This document shows positions 1 to 7,233 of a stretch of 11,442 nt of DNA, in pieces. How positions within the stretch are numbered: the first letter of the stretch is position 1; the number at the start of each line of letters is the position of its first letter. The stretch is from an uncultured Bacteroidota bacterium (GTDB taxonomy: Bacteria > Bacteroidota > Bacteroidia > Chitinophagales > Chitinophagaceae). A program made the position numbers and the translations under genes. Location of the stretch: contig CAIJZG010000078.1 of NCBI GenBank assembly GCA_903825065.1, positions 1 through 11,442 on the forward strand, written 5' to 3'. Under the pieces are notes generated by a model, which was not told the DNA's origin, did no database searches, and saw only the letters and a list, made by a program, of their open reading frames with translations.

Positions 1-674
1 AGGCAGAAAAAGCTTTTTTAAATTCACCAACAAAACAAATCATAACTAAGGAACCAATAATATTTCAACAACATGCTTATGAGAAAGAGCTGTTTGAAAA
101 TCTGAAAATACTACGTAATAAAATTGCACATGAAGAGAATATACCTGCTTATATTATTTTAAGTGATAGCAGCTTGTTGGATTTATCAACTTACCTGCCA
201 ATTATCAATTCAGATCTTCCAAACATTTCTGGATTTGGTACCTATAAAATTGAACATTATGGAACTGCATTTTTAGAAATGGTACAAGATTATTGTATTG
301 AAAACCATTTAACTACTAGAATGGATTTAAAACATCCGCAAAGAAAAAAACAAATAAGAATTGTAAAAGAGAAAGAAACTGAAACAAAAAAACAAAGCTT
401 TGATCAGTATGAAAAAGGGTATAGCATTGAAGCAATTGCAGAGGAGCGTGGGCTTTCCACAACTACTATTGAAAACCATTTGAGTTATTATATAGTTAAG
501 GGGCAGTTAAGTTTAGATGAATTTGTAAAACAATCGCATCAAGATCTAATTAAAAAAGCGGCTGAAAAATTTGGGAGACTAAGTTTAAGAAAACTTAAAG
601 ATAATTTACCAGATTCAATTAGTTATGGTGCTATTAGAATGGTATTAAATTCATTAACTACAAATGAATCTTGA
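1..674 (+). CDS. recQ: RecQ-family ATP-dependent DNA helicase, C-terminal fragment (HRDC + HTH_40)
   Basis: This is the 3' part of a gene cut by the window edge. The open frame runs from base 3 without a stop, so it covers 223 residues and ends with TGA at 672-674. Residues about 26-100 form an HRDC domain (LRNKIAHEENIPAYIILSD, then GFGTYKIEHYG), which binds DNA and modulates helicase activity. A charged linker follows. About residues 130-220 match the HTH_40 domain found at the tail of many bacterial helicases (AIAEERGLSTTTIENHL and, near the end, SYGAIRMVL). The ATPase core lies outside the window, so the RecQ assignment rests on the tail and on the first residues (AFLNSPTK), which resemble the end of an RQC domain. 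A PIF1-like helicase with the same HRDC/HTH_40 tail is the main alternative. The TTG at 174 lies inside the HRDC domain and is not a real start. RecQ would act in recombination and replication-fork repair. Confidence 0.72.
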   Translation, partial: AEKAFLNSPTKQIITKEPIIFQQHAYEKELFENLKILRNKIAHEENIPAYIILSDSSLLDLSTYLPIINSDLPNISGFGTYKIEHYGTAFLEMVQDYCIENHLTTRMDLKHPQRKKQIRIVKEKETETKKQSFDQYEKGYSIEAIAEERGLSTTTIENHLSYYIVKGQLSLDEFVKQSHQDLIKKAAEKFGRLSLRKLKDNLPDSISYGAIRMVLNSLTTNES

Positions 675-793
675 TTATATTCTAAAACTTAAAAATGAAT
701 ACAGATTGTTTAGCCATTTTATTCATAATATTAATTCCACTCTGGATTTCACGCACTTTTAGAAAAGAAGGATGTAATTAAGAATAGAAAAAA

Positions 794-2311
794 TTATAAA
801 GGCTGTTTGGTATATTTCAAAATAATAGAAAGTAAGTCATTTGGATTAAATGGCTTGGTGATGCAATCGTTCATTCCAAATTCAAAAGCCCTTCCCTGAA
901 TATCCATTGTTATAGAAGCTGTGAGAGCAATAATAGGAGTTGTAGTATTGAATTCTCTTATTTTTTTTGTAGCAGTATATCCATCCATAACGGGCATTTG
1001 AAGGTCCATTAAAATGACATCGTATTTATTTTCTTTTACTTTATCAACAGCAATTTCACCATTATGTGCAACATCAACTGTAGCCTTCCAATTTTGAAGC
1101 ATTTTCTCTGCCACCATCACATTGAATTCAACATCTTCAACTAAAAGAACATGAGTATTAGTTAAATCAGGGATTTCGCTATTTTGAATTTTATCATTTT
1201 CATCTTGTAAGCTAGTAGTGCTTTTTTTGAAGCGTAGGGTAAAGAAAAACTTAGATCCCTTGCCTTCTTCACTACTCAAATTAATATCACTATTTTGAAG
1301 CTGTAGTAACAGTTTAATGATAGTTAAACCTAGACCTGATCCACCATATTCTCTCGTAATATTTGTGTTTGCTTGAGTAAAACGATCAAATATCATTTCT
1401 TGTTTATCGGCTGAAATACCAATTCCATTGTCAATAATCGCAAAATCAATCTCCACAAACTCGTCAGAAATATTATTCAATAATACTTCTACCGTGATAA
1501 CGCCCTTTTTGGTAAATTTTATGGCATTTGATATGAGATTATTTAAGACCTGACCTAAACGAATATCATCACCAATTACAAAATCAGGAATATCATCATC
1601 ATACATTAGCCTAAGGTTATTGCCCTTTTCTTCTGCTCTTAGACGATGAGCAGAACGAAGATTTTTTACAAATCTTTTCAAGTTCATATCCCTTTCTGCT
1701 AACACTATTTTTCCTTCCTCTAATTTTCCATAGTCAAGCACATCGTTAATAAGACTAAGCAAATTCTCAGAAGAAATCTTCATTACATTTAATAGCTCCT
1801 TTTGAGATGGCAAAGGATCTTGATAATGTAGAAGATTATTTGTGCCAATTATTGCATTTAGTGGGGTCCGAATTTCATGACTCATTATTGAGAGAAATTC
1901 ACTTTTTGCTCTTGAAGCTTTTTCTGCTGCTTCTTTTGCTGAAATTAATTCAGTTTCTAATTGTTTCGTTTTCTTAATCTGAACTTCAAGAAAGCTGATA
2001 ATATTTATTAAGTTCTCATCTTTCTCGTCAAAATTATTATTTACTTCTGTGGGATCCAGTGCGTGAATAGCATCTTTAAGTTTAATGATAGATGATTTAC
2101 GAATATCTATCTGTGCTTGCAAATCAATATTTACTTTTTGATATTCTTTCTCACTAATTTCAAACGCATGGTCAGCTAATTTCTTATCTCTTTCAAAAGT
2201 GTGGTAACTTTTACTAATAGCCTCCAATAATTTTTTTAATTCTTCATTTTCCTGATAATTGGTTATCAAGAATTTTCGAATTTGTTTTTCTAAAATTGAA
2301 TGGTATTCCAT
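794..2311 (-). CDS. Cytosolic hybrid histidine kinase/response regulator, partner of the FIST protein
   Basis: The 505-residue protein has no membrane segment or signal peptide. Residues 1-135 are mostly charged helix, probably coiled coil, with a segment around 28-62 (ISKSYHTFERDKKLADHAFE) where a sensor domain would usually sit. The HisKA domain carries the phospho-acceptor His145 in SHEIRTP. The HATPase_c domain shows the N box around Asn262 (NLISNAIKFT), the G1 box DNGIGIS (294-300), the F box (307-313) and the G2 box GGSGLGL (323-329). A C-terminal receiver domain (about 386-500) has acidic Glu392/Asp393, phosphorylatable Asp436 in MDLQMP, Thr464 and Lys486 in TKPF. All catalytic residues are present, so the protein should autophosphorylate and pass phosphate from His to Asp. 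It has no HPt or output domain, so a separate HPt partner is needed. The ATG lies 22 bases after the FIST gene, so the two are probably co-transcribed. Kinase call is certain; signal unknown. Confidence 0.95.
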   Translation of the reverse strand: MEYHSILEKQIRKFLITNYQENEELKKLLEAISKSYHTFERDKKLADHAFEISEKEYQKVNIDLQAQIDIRKSSIIKLKDAIHALDPTEVNNNFDEKDENLINIISFLEVQIKKTKQLETELISAKEAAEKASRAKSEFLSIMSHEIRTPLNAIIGTNNLLHYQDPLPSQKELLNVMKISSENLLSLINDVLDYGKLEEGKIVLAERDMNLKRFVKNLRSAHRLRAEEKGNNLRLMYDDDIPDFVIGDDIRLGQVLNNLISNAIKFTKKGVITVEVLLNNISDEFVEIDFAIIDNGIGISADKQEMIFDRFTQANTNITREYGGSGLGLTIIKLLLQLQNSDINLSSEEGKGSKFFFTLRFKKSTTSLQDENDKIQNSEIPDLTNTHVLLVEDVEFNVMVAEKMLQNWKATVDVAHNGEIAVDKVKENKYDVILMDLQMPVMDGYTATKKIREFNTTTPIIALTASITMDIQGRAFEFGMNDCITKPFNPNDLLSIILKYTKQPL

Positions 2312-2333
2312 ATTGAAGGTCTAAAAATAAGCA

Positions 2334-3473
2334 TTATTCCTCTGAAAAAGTGGTAATTGTCATTGTTTGATTATGCAATTCACAATTAGTTAAAGGATTA
2401 AAAGGCGAAATCTCTCCATAAGAGTAGAATCCGGTAATGCAGGTATGATCTCCAAATATTTTCTTCGCAGCAATTAATTCATCTTCGGTTCTTTCCTGTA
2501 GAATAAGTTTTCTTCCAACACAGCTTATTAATATTGCCAGATCAGGCGAATGGTTTGTTTTATCAAAAGAACTTTCGGCGGCAGTAGCTGATGCATTAAT
2601 TAGTTTTTCAAAATTAGCCTTCATAAAACGAACCTTTGAACCTTCTGGAAGGTTTCCTGCAAATGTCATTGACTTCTCATTTTCATTTACAGATAAAATT
2701 GTTCTTACAAGGTTTCTTTCTGAATTTTCAAGACGCATAGATAATGGGAATAAAAGTGCAGATCCAGGCAGTTCTTCCGCATAAGGTCCTAGATATTCTT
2801 TATAAAGGTCAAGTGCACTTGACCCATCTATTTCATACAAAACATTCTTGTCGGATTTAGTTATGATTCGTTCTTTTCCAAATTCATCCCATCCTCCCAG
2901 TGAGCTATGACCAATCTTTATATCTTTACCATAGAAACCAACAGCTACAATATTCCCTTCCGAGGCATGTTCATTTAATCCAACAACTGTTTTACTAAAT
3001 CTTGCTGCATCTCCAGCAAGGCCACCGGTAATTGGTAAGTGTTTATGATTATTTAAATTTAGTCCATCTACTATTTCACTACCATTTATTTTGGTGCCAT
3101 CAGAAATAATAAATAAACCTGAAAGGTCATTATTATTTAATGAATTAAAAAGGTATTTGCCTGTTTCAAAGCTATCTGCATGCTCAGTTACAGAAGTTTT
3201 GATGCAATGAATTTTAGTTTTTTCGAAATGTATAGCAGTTATAATTAAAGTGTCATCATATACTTCTTCGCCAATGATTTCTCCTGCTGTAGATGATGAT
3301 ACAATATCTGCATTTGGAAACTTAGCCTTAATGATATCAAAATAACTTTGATTACCAGCTAGCTCCCTCGAACCAAAAACAATTATTAGTTGTGCTTTTG
3401 TAGCAATAAAATTTGCACTGGTGTTTTTAATGATCCACTGATCATTTTGAAATAGAAGTTGTTGGGTATTCAT
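2334..3473 (-). CDS. FIST-domain sensory protein (FIST_N + FIST_C), possible NosP-like
   Basis: The 379-residue soluble protein has the FIST_N and FIST_C domain pair over nearly its whole length. Visible family signatures are SSSTAGEI (59-66), GGLAGD (150-155), GHSSLGGWDEFG (188-199) and the C-terminal GFYSYGEISP (348-357). FIST domains are ligand-sensing modules first proposed to bind small molecules such as amino acids. Some proteobacterial members (NosP) bind haem and nitric oxide and control a co-encoded hybrid kinase. Here too the next gene in the operon is a hybrid histidine kinase without its own sensor, so this protein is probably its detached input module. Histidines at 82, 89, 98, 143, 145, 169, 189, 308, 343 and 367 are available, but I cannot tell which, if any, would hold haem. 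There is no signal peptide, so it should act in the cytosol. The ATG at 3473 follows a short leader; only a weak promoter match (ATTG at 3526-3523, TAAATTGT at 3502-3495) is visible. Confidence 0.92.
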   Translation of the reverse strand: MNTQQLLFQNDQWIIKNTSANFIATKAQLIIVFGSRELAGNQSYFDIIKAKFPNADIVSSSTAGEIIGEEVYDDTLIITAIHFEKTKIHCIKTSVTEHADSFETGKYLFNSLNNNDLSGLFIISDGTKINGSEIVDGLNLNNHKHLPITGGLAGDAARFSKTVVGLNEHASEGNIVAVGFYGKDIKIGHSSLGGWDEFGKERIITKSDKNVLYEIDGSSALDLYKEYLGPYAEELPGSALLFPLSMRLENSERNLVRTILSVNENEKSMTFAGNLPEGSKVRFMKANFEKLINASATAAESSFDKTNHSPDLAILISCVGRKLILQERTEDELIAAKKIFGDHTCITGFYSYGEISPFNPLTNCELHNQTMTITTFSEE

Positions 3474-3655
3474 ACAAGTGGGTTAAATATTAATACAATT
3501 TAGTATCTAATTAGATTACTACCAATATTTTATTAATATGAATTACACAAGAAAGCATAGTGCTTATAAGCTTCGGTGATTTTCACGAAAAAAATCGGTG
3601 TTTTAACTGAGTTGTTTAATCAGTAAGCGCTTTATTTTTAATAAAAATTTTAAAC

Positions 3656-3949
3656 ATGGAATTTAAGGATACATTAATTCAATTTGAAATTAATGACTCA
3701 TTAGTAGTTGGCCTGTTAAATGGGGATATTACTTTTTGGGAATTCCGTTCAAATTCTCGTGAATTTAAAAAGGTATTTCAAGATGGAATTTTTAAAAATA
3801 GAATATCCTTCACAGAAATTAATGAAACAACTGAAAAATTGATTGACGCATTATACCATTCACTTGAGGATCAATTAATTAAAAATCCAATGATTAAATT
3901 TATTGACAGAGAAACCATCGAACTAATTGGTTTTGGAAATCGAATTTGA
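3656..3949 (+). CDS. Hypothetical 97-residue soluble protein
   Basis: I do not recognise this family. The protein is 97 residues, acidic to neutral, with no signal peptide or membrane segment. The first half alternates hydrophobic and polar residues as in beta strands (IQFEINDSLVVGLLNGDITFWEF). The middle reads as an amphipathic helix (ETTEKLIDALYHSLEDQL) and the end returns to strand (IKFIDRETIELIGF). An alpha/beta fold is therefore plausible. The ATG follows an A/T-rich leader (TTTTAAAC) typical of Bacteroidota, and base use matches the neighbours, which supports a real gene. It is divergent from the FIST/kinase operon across 182 bases and could share its control region, but no functional link is shown. 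A weak hairpin at 4048-4066 lies downstream. Confidence 0.7.
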   Translation: MEFKDTLIQFEINDSLVVGLLNGDITFWEFRSNSREFKKVFQDGIFKNRISFTEINETTEKLIDALYHSLEDQLIKNPMIKFIDRETIELIGFGNRI

Positions 3950-4047
3950 AATCTTTCGCTAAAGTAAAATGTTGTTTTAATATATATTTAAATCTTCTGC
4001 CCAATAAAAAGAGCAAAAAAACGTTACTAGCGTACAGATTTTACCCC

Positions 4048-4066
4048 AAAGTAGTTTATCTACTTT
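4048..4066 (+). terminator. Short hairpin with T-run, weak terminator or leader structure
   Basis: AAAGTAG (4048-4054) and CTACTTT (4060-4066) form a perfect 7-bp stem with a 5-nt loop, followed by TTG, so the 3' side ends in five Ts. The stem has only two G/C pairs, so it would be a weak intrinsic terminator for the 97-residue gene ending at 3949. It also ends only 19 bases before the lipoprotein start, so it could instead be a structure in that gene's leader. Confidence 0.3.
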
Positions 4067-4085
4067 TTGAAAGAAGCTGATTAGC

Positions 4086-4634
4086 ATGAAAAAAAGGCAT
4101 TCAATTTATATCTTACTAACCGTTTTGTTTTTGTCGTCATGTATCAAAGCATATGAACCGATAGTGGCGCCTGTGATTCCAGTGGTAAAAGTTAAACCAA
4201 TAGTGCCCTATGCAATTACAGACATTGCAGGTACCTATAAAGGAGGCACTTTGTTTTTAGTGAAATCCTTACTTGATTCTGTTACTTATAAAACATTAGA
4301 TGATACCAGTAGCTTTTCGCTCACTAATTATATTAATGACTCTGTAATTGTGAGCTTAAATACTAGCCAAGGAGTCTCCTACAAAAGATACAAGTTAGGG
4401 TTAATAGATACTTTGCATACAACAGAAGCTACGGTTTTTAAGTTTCAAAAAACATTATTAGATAGTTCCTATTACTTGTATAACAAGGTTTTTAATTTAG
4501 AAATAACATTGTACTATCCTAATATTCAGAAAAAATCAATTGCTGTTATTTCTAATAACAGTATTGCAGCTAACACCCCCAATTATATCTATACCGAAAA
4601 TGTAGATATAAGTGCTTTTTTGCTACCTAAATAA
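4086..4634 (+). CDS. Hypothetical lipoprotein, possible lipocalin-like domain
   Basis: The 182-residue protein begins with a lipoprotein signal peptide: basic MKKRH, a hydrophobic core, and the lipobox LSSC with the acylated cysteine at residue 19. The residues after Cys (IKAYEP) lack the acidic run that sends Bacteroidota lipoproteins to the cell surface, so a periplasm-facing location is inferred. A Pro/Val-rich tether follows (about 25-41). From DIAGTYKGG (46-54) on, the chain is rich in alternating strand-like segments, many Ser, Thr and Tyr, and ends without a further motif. The ISGTYKG-like opening recalls lipocalin-like lipoproteins of this phylum, but this is a resemblance only. No function can be assigned. 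It stands between two small unrelated genes on the same strand, with gaps of over 100 bases on both sides, so it is probably transcribed alone. Confidence 0.82.
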   Translation: MKKRHSIYILLTVLFLSSCIKAYEPIVAPVIPVVKVKPIVPYAITDIAGTYKGGTLFLVKSLLDSVTYKTLDDTSSFSLTNYINDSVIVSLNTSQGVSYKRYKLGLIDTLHTTEATVFKFQKTLLDSSYYLYNKVFNLEITLYYPNIQKKSIAVISNNSIAANTPNYIYTENVDISAFLLPK

Positions 4635-4698
4635 CCTTGCAACTACTTATCTTGACTGATTCTTTTTGAAATTGTATTGCTGATTATGTTGTAAATTA

Positions 4699-4716
4699 GA
4701 AGGAATATATTCTTTC
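4699..4716. promoter_or_regulatory. 18-base near-palindrome upstream of the small membrane protein gene
   Basis: The sequence GAAGGAATATATTCTTTC is a perfect 10-base palindrome (GAATATATTC) extended by four more positions on each side, of which one would be a G-T pair. Outer arms AAATTA (4693-4698) and TAATTT (4723-4728) also match as an inverted repeat. It lies 26 bases before the ATG at 4743, where an operator or a 5' hairpin would be placed. AT-rich DNA gives such palindromes by chance, so this is only a candidate. Confidence 0.28.
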
Positions 4717-4742
4717 AGATTGTAATTTCTAAATCAGATACA

Positions 4743-5054
4743 ATGAACAAAAAGCATCCACACAAACATCCAACCGTAAAAAAACCTAAACCCAATCATT
4801 TCTGGGTGGTGCTTGTAATTAGTGTTATTATTTGTGCTTATTGGATAAGCGGATTATTTATCAATGCCTATAGGAATCCAGGCATTGCTGAAGCATACCA
4901 ATTACTTTGGCTGCCAATGGTTATGTGCATTTGTTGTTTGCCGGTATATCTGTTTGTTCATTTAAACAAAGATCATTTTAAACGAAACTCAGTATTTTGG
5001 ATCCCAGTGATATTAATTATAGCAACCGGATTAATAATGCTTATCTATAAATAA
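4743..5054 (+). CDS. Small three-helix inner-membrane protein with His/Lys/Pro-rich N-tail
   Basis: The 103-residue protein starts with a basic, histidine-containing tail of about 18 residues (HPHKHP, KKPKPNH). Three hydrophobic segments of membrane-spanning length follow at about 20-41, 53-73 and 84-102. The positive tail and the KDHFKR loop between helices 2 and 3 suggest that the N-terminus is in the cytosol. Helix 2 carries a CICC cluster (residues 62-65). I do not recognise a family. The tail could bind metal, but short His-rich tails are common and this is not evidence of transport. The gene ends 24 bases from the convergent dCMP deaminase gene. Its ATG directly follows the A-rich leader CAGATACA. 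Confidence 0.72.
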   Translation: MNKKHPHKHPTVKKPKPNHFWVVLVISVIICAYWISGLFINAYRNPGIAEAYQLLWLPMVMCICCLPVYLFVHLNKDHFKRNSVFWIPVILIIATGLIMLIYK

Positions 5055-5078
5055 AGATGCAGATCCCAAACTTGGATT

Positions 5079-5576
5079 TTAAACATCTGATTCATTGAAT
5101 GATAAAACCAGATGTTTAATGTTTGTGGTTACTCTACGAAAAGTTACACCAGCACTATTTAACATCATTCTTGAAGCTTTGGACGAGTCAGTTCCTTCAT
5201 ATTTGTCTGATAAATAGATCACTTCAATAATACCAGATTGAATAATGGATTTGGTACATTCATTACAAGGAAACAACGCAGTATAAATTCTACACCCATG
5301 CAAATCCAGACCAATATTATTTAGGATGGCATTTAATTCAGCGTGACAAACAAATGCATATTTTGTTTCTAAGAATTCGCCTTGTTTTGCCCAAGGGAAG
5401 GAATCATCACTACAGCCAGCGGGAAGCCCATTATATCCTGCTCCTACTATTCTGTTCTTATCATTTACAATACAGGCTCCTACTTGTGTATTAGGGTCCT
5501 TACTTCTTTTTGCAGAAAGTAGTGCTACGCCCATAAAATATTCATCCCAGTTTATATAATCTTCTCTTTTTTTCAC
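5079..5576 (-). CDS. Deoxycytidylate (dCMP) deaminase, eukaryotic DCTD-like type
   Basis: The 165-residue enzyme should convert dCMP to dUMP, feeding thymidylate synthase. The zinc site of the cytidine deaminase superfamily is complete: His78 and catalytic Glu80 in CHAELNAI, and Cys104/Cys107 in PCNEC. The GYNG motif (47-50) belongs to the nucleotide-binding region of dCMP deaminases. Much of the chain (SAKRSKDPNTQVGACIV, GCSDD, FPW, ALFPCNEC, SDKY, AGVTFRR) closely follows human DCTD as I remember it. Bacteroidota dCMP deaminases more commonly carry an LHAE(A/Q)NAI motif. The start is GTG (5576-5574): no in-frame ATG occurs between it and the stop of the upstream aminotransferase gene, which lies in the same frame 42 bases away. 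These two genes may be co-transcribed. Length is normal for the family. The function is clear; only the origin of the gene is open. Confidence 0.93.
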   Translation of the reverse strand: MKKREDYINWDEYFMGVALLSAKRSKDPNTQVGACIVNDKNRIVGAGYNGLPAGCSDDSFPWAKQGEFLETKYAFVCHAELNAILNNIGLDLHGCRIYTALFPCNECTKSIIQSGIIEVIYLSDKYEGTDSSKASRMMLNSAGVTFRRVTTNIKHLVLSFNESDV

Positions 5577-5618
5577 AATAAAGACTTTAGATTTTGTATG
5601 ATTACGAAAGTATGAATT

Positions 5619-7178
5619 TTAAAAACCACTAAACCATTTTTCAATAATAGCATCTTCTGTTTTTACTGTATTTTTAAAACTATATTCATTGCTTTCAGTA
5701 TCGTATAAATAATCCAATTGGTATTTTCGGAAGTTGGTAGCTGTATCTTCTATTGCATCCATTATTTTTACCATTTCTAAATTTGTCATTGTTGGATGTA
5801 TGGATAATCTAATCCATCCTGGCTTACAGGATAAGTCGCCTGAATGAATCATATCTAGGAGTTCGTATGACTCGATTTCATTTACGTGTAAAAGCAAATG
5901 CCCGTAAGTTCCCGCACAAGCACATCCGCCGCGGGTTTGAATTCCGAATCGATCGTTCAGTATTTTTACAATGAGGTTAAAATGTGCTCCTTTAACAATG
6001 AAGGAAATTACGCCGAGTCTTTTTTTATTCTCTCCTTCTAAAACTTCTATCGTATCTATTTTTGCAAAACGGTCAAATATAATTTTAAGTAGTTCTTCCT
6101 CTCTTTCTTGAATATTTTCTACTCCCATCGCTTCTTTCAATTTTACACACATGGCTACTTTAATCCCTTGTAAAAAAGGTGGGGTGCCACCATCTTCACG
6201 GTGTTCAATGTCGGTAATATACTCGTGTACTTTCCAAGGGTTCGTATAAACCACTGTTCCCCCGCCTGGTTGATCAGGTATAATATTTTTATATATTTTT
6301 TTATTGAAGATCAGAACCCCAGAGCTGCCAGGGCCACCTAAAAATTTATGAGGCGAAAAATAGATAGCATCCAGATGCGAACCATTTTCAGCGGGATGCA
6401 TATTAATATTAATATATGGAGCCGAACAGGCAAAGTCTACAAAGCATAATCCATCAAATTCATGAATTAATTTTGCAATTTCGTAGTAAGGGGTTTGAAT
6501 TCCCGTAACATTTGAGCAACCAGTAATAGCAGCAATTTTATTTTTTTTGTATTTATACTTTTCAAGAAGGGTTTTGAAATATAGTAAATCTACATTTCCA
6601 TCATCATCAGATTTGATGATTTCAACGGTTGCGATTGTTTCTAACCATGTTGTTTGATTAGAATGATGTTCCATATGGGTAACAAAAACAATGGGCTTTA
6701 ATACATCATCTATTTGCAGGTAGTCGTTAAAAAACTGATGAATGTTTCGAACATTTTCTTTAAGGGTTTCACTTTTAGGAATCATGCCTTGCTTAACATA
6801 GTCCATAATTCTTTCAGGCATTTTTAATCCAAGTATACGTTGTAATTTATTCACAGCACCCGTCATGCCACTTCCACAAAATATCAGCACATCATTATTA
6901 TCGGCACCTACATGTTTTTTTACAATTAATTTGGCTTCTTCATAGGCCTTTGTCATCAGCGTTCCAGTAACTGTTGTTTCAGTATGTGTATTTGCCAAAA
7001 AAGGCATGAGTTCTTTTTGTATAGTTTCTTCTATTGGCTGGTAACATCTACCGCTAGCAGTCCAGTCGGCATAAATAATTTGTTTTTCACCTAAAGGGGA
7101 GATAAAATTTTGTTGATGACCAATTATATTATTGCGAAATTTTTCAAAGTATTGTTCCAGAGGGGTAGGGACTTGCAT
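5619..7178 (-). CDS. Class-V aminotransferase-fold PLP enzyme, cysteine desulfurase-like
   Basis: The 519-residue cytosolic protein belongs to the PLP fold-type I, class-V group that includes SufS/CsdA desulfurases. The PLP lysine is Lys278 in SPHKFLGGPGSSG. Asp248 (FVDFACSAPY) should hold the pyridine nitrogen, and EHHSN (170-174) supplies the ring-stacking histidine. YADWTASGR (36-44) resembles the YLDxAA(S/T) start of the family. A cysteine pair in TRGGCACAGTYGH (Cys419, Cys421) sits where desulfurases carry the catalytic cysteine, but the motif is neither the SufS (RxGHHCAQP) nor the IscS form. The chain is over 100 residues longer than SufS. Extra material lies at about 115-160 and in a C-terminal tail after 480. 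Desulfurase, lyase or epimerase-type activity on an amino acid is possible; the substrate is unknown. No suf or isc genes are adjacent. It starts with ATG after the acs terminator and precedes the dCMP deaminase gene. Confidence 0.88.
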   Translation of the reverse strand: MQVPTPLEQYFEKFRNNIIGHQQNFISPLGEKQIIYADWTASGRCYQPIEETIQKELMPFLANTHTETTVTGTLMTKAYEEAKLIVKKHVGADNNDVLIFCGSGMTGAVNKLQRILGLKMPERIMDYVKQGMIPKSETLKENVRNIHQFFNDYLQIDDVLKPIVFVTHMEHHSNQTTWLETIATVEIIKSDDDGNVDLLYFKTLLEKYKYKKNKIAAITGCSNVTGIQTPYYEIAKLIHEFDGLCFVDFACSAPYININMHPAENGSHLDAIYFSPHKFLGGPGSSGVLIFNKKIYKNIIPDQPGGGTVVYTNPWKVHEYITDIEHREDGGTPPFLQGIKVAMCVKLKEAMGVENIQEREEELLKIIFDRFAKIDTIEVLEGENKKRLGVISFIVKGAHFNLIVKILNDRFGIQTRGGCACAGTYGHLLLHVNEIESYELLDMIHSGDLSCKPGWIRLSIHPTMTNLEMVKIMDAIEDTATNFRKYQLDYLYDTESNEYSFKNTVKTEDAIIEKWFSGF

Positions 7179-7201
7179 GGCTATTATTTTGATACAGTCC
7201 T

Positions 7202-7233
7202 TAAAATTAGTGAAAGGGTTTTGTAAACCTAAA
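7202..7233 (-). promoter_or_regulatory. Candidate Bacteroidota-type promoter for the aminotransferase gene
   Basis: Read on the minus strand, TAATTTTA (7209-7202) matches the -7 element TAnnTTTG at all defined positions but the last. TTTA (7233-7230) lies 20 bases upstream, in place of the -33 TTTG. The spacing fits the phylum's primary sigma factor and leaves about 23 bases to the ATG at 7178. It begins just beyond the acs terminator stem, as expected for a separate transcription unit. The match is imperfect and in AT-rich DNA. Confidence 0.3.

Noticed and set aside
174..674. A 166-residue reading frame starting with TTG at 174
   Set aside because: The same frame is open to base 3, and the TTG falls inside the HRDC domain, so it is an internal codon of the helicase fragment.
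664..781. Two tiny ORFs after the helicase: 32 codons at 664-762 (overlapping its end) and 28 codons at 695-781 (hydrophobic)
   Set aside because: They overlap each other in different frames, match nothing I know, and are within chance expectation for AT-rich DNA. I saw no terminator hairpin in this gap either.
3495..3526. Weak promoter-like pair upstream of the FIST gene on the minus strand (ATTG, then TAAATTGT)
   Set aside because: Only four of six defined -7 positions match, so it is not listed as a feature even though spacing is acceptable.
3538..3582. 13-codon ORF and a small 5-bp hairpin (AAGCA/TGCTT at 3553-3565) in the FIST/97-residue gene gap
   Set aside because: Too short and too weak to distinguish from chance.
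5055..5078. Possible bidirectional terminator between the three-helix protein and dCMP deaminase genes
   Set aside because: Only a 4-bp ATCC/GGAT stem with a mismatch next to it can be drawn, which is too weak to call.
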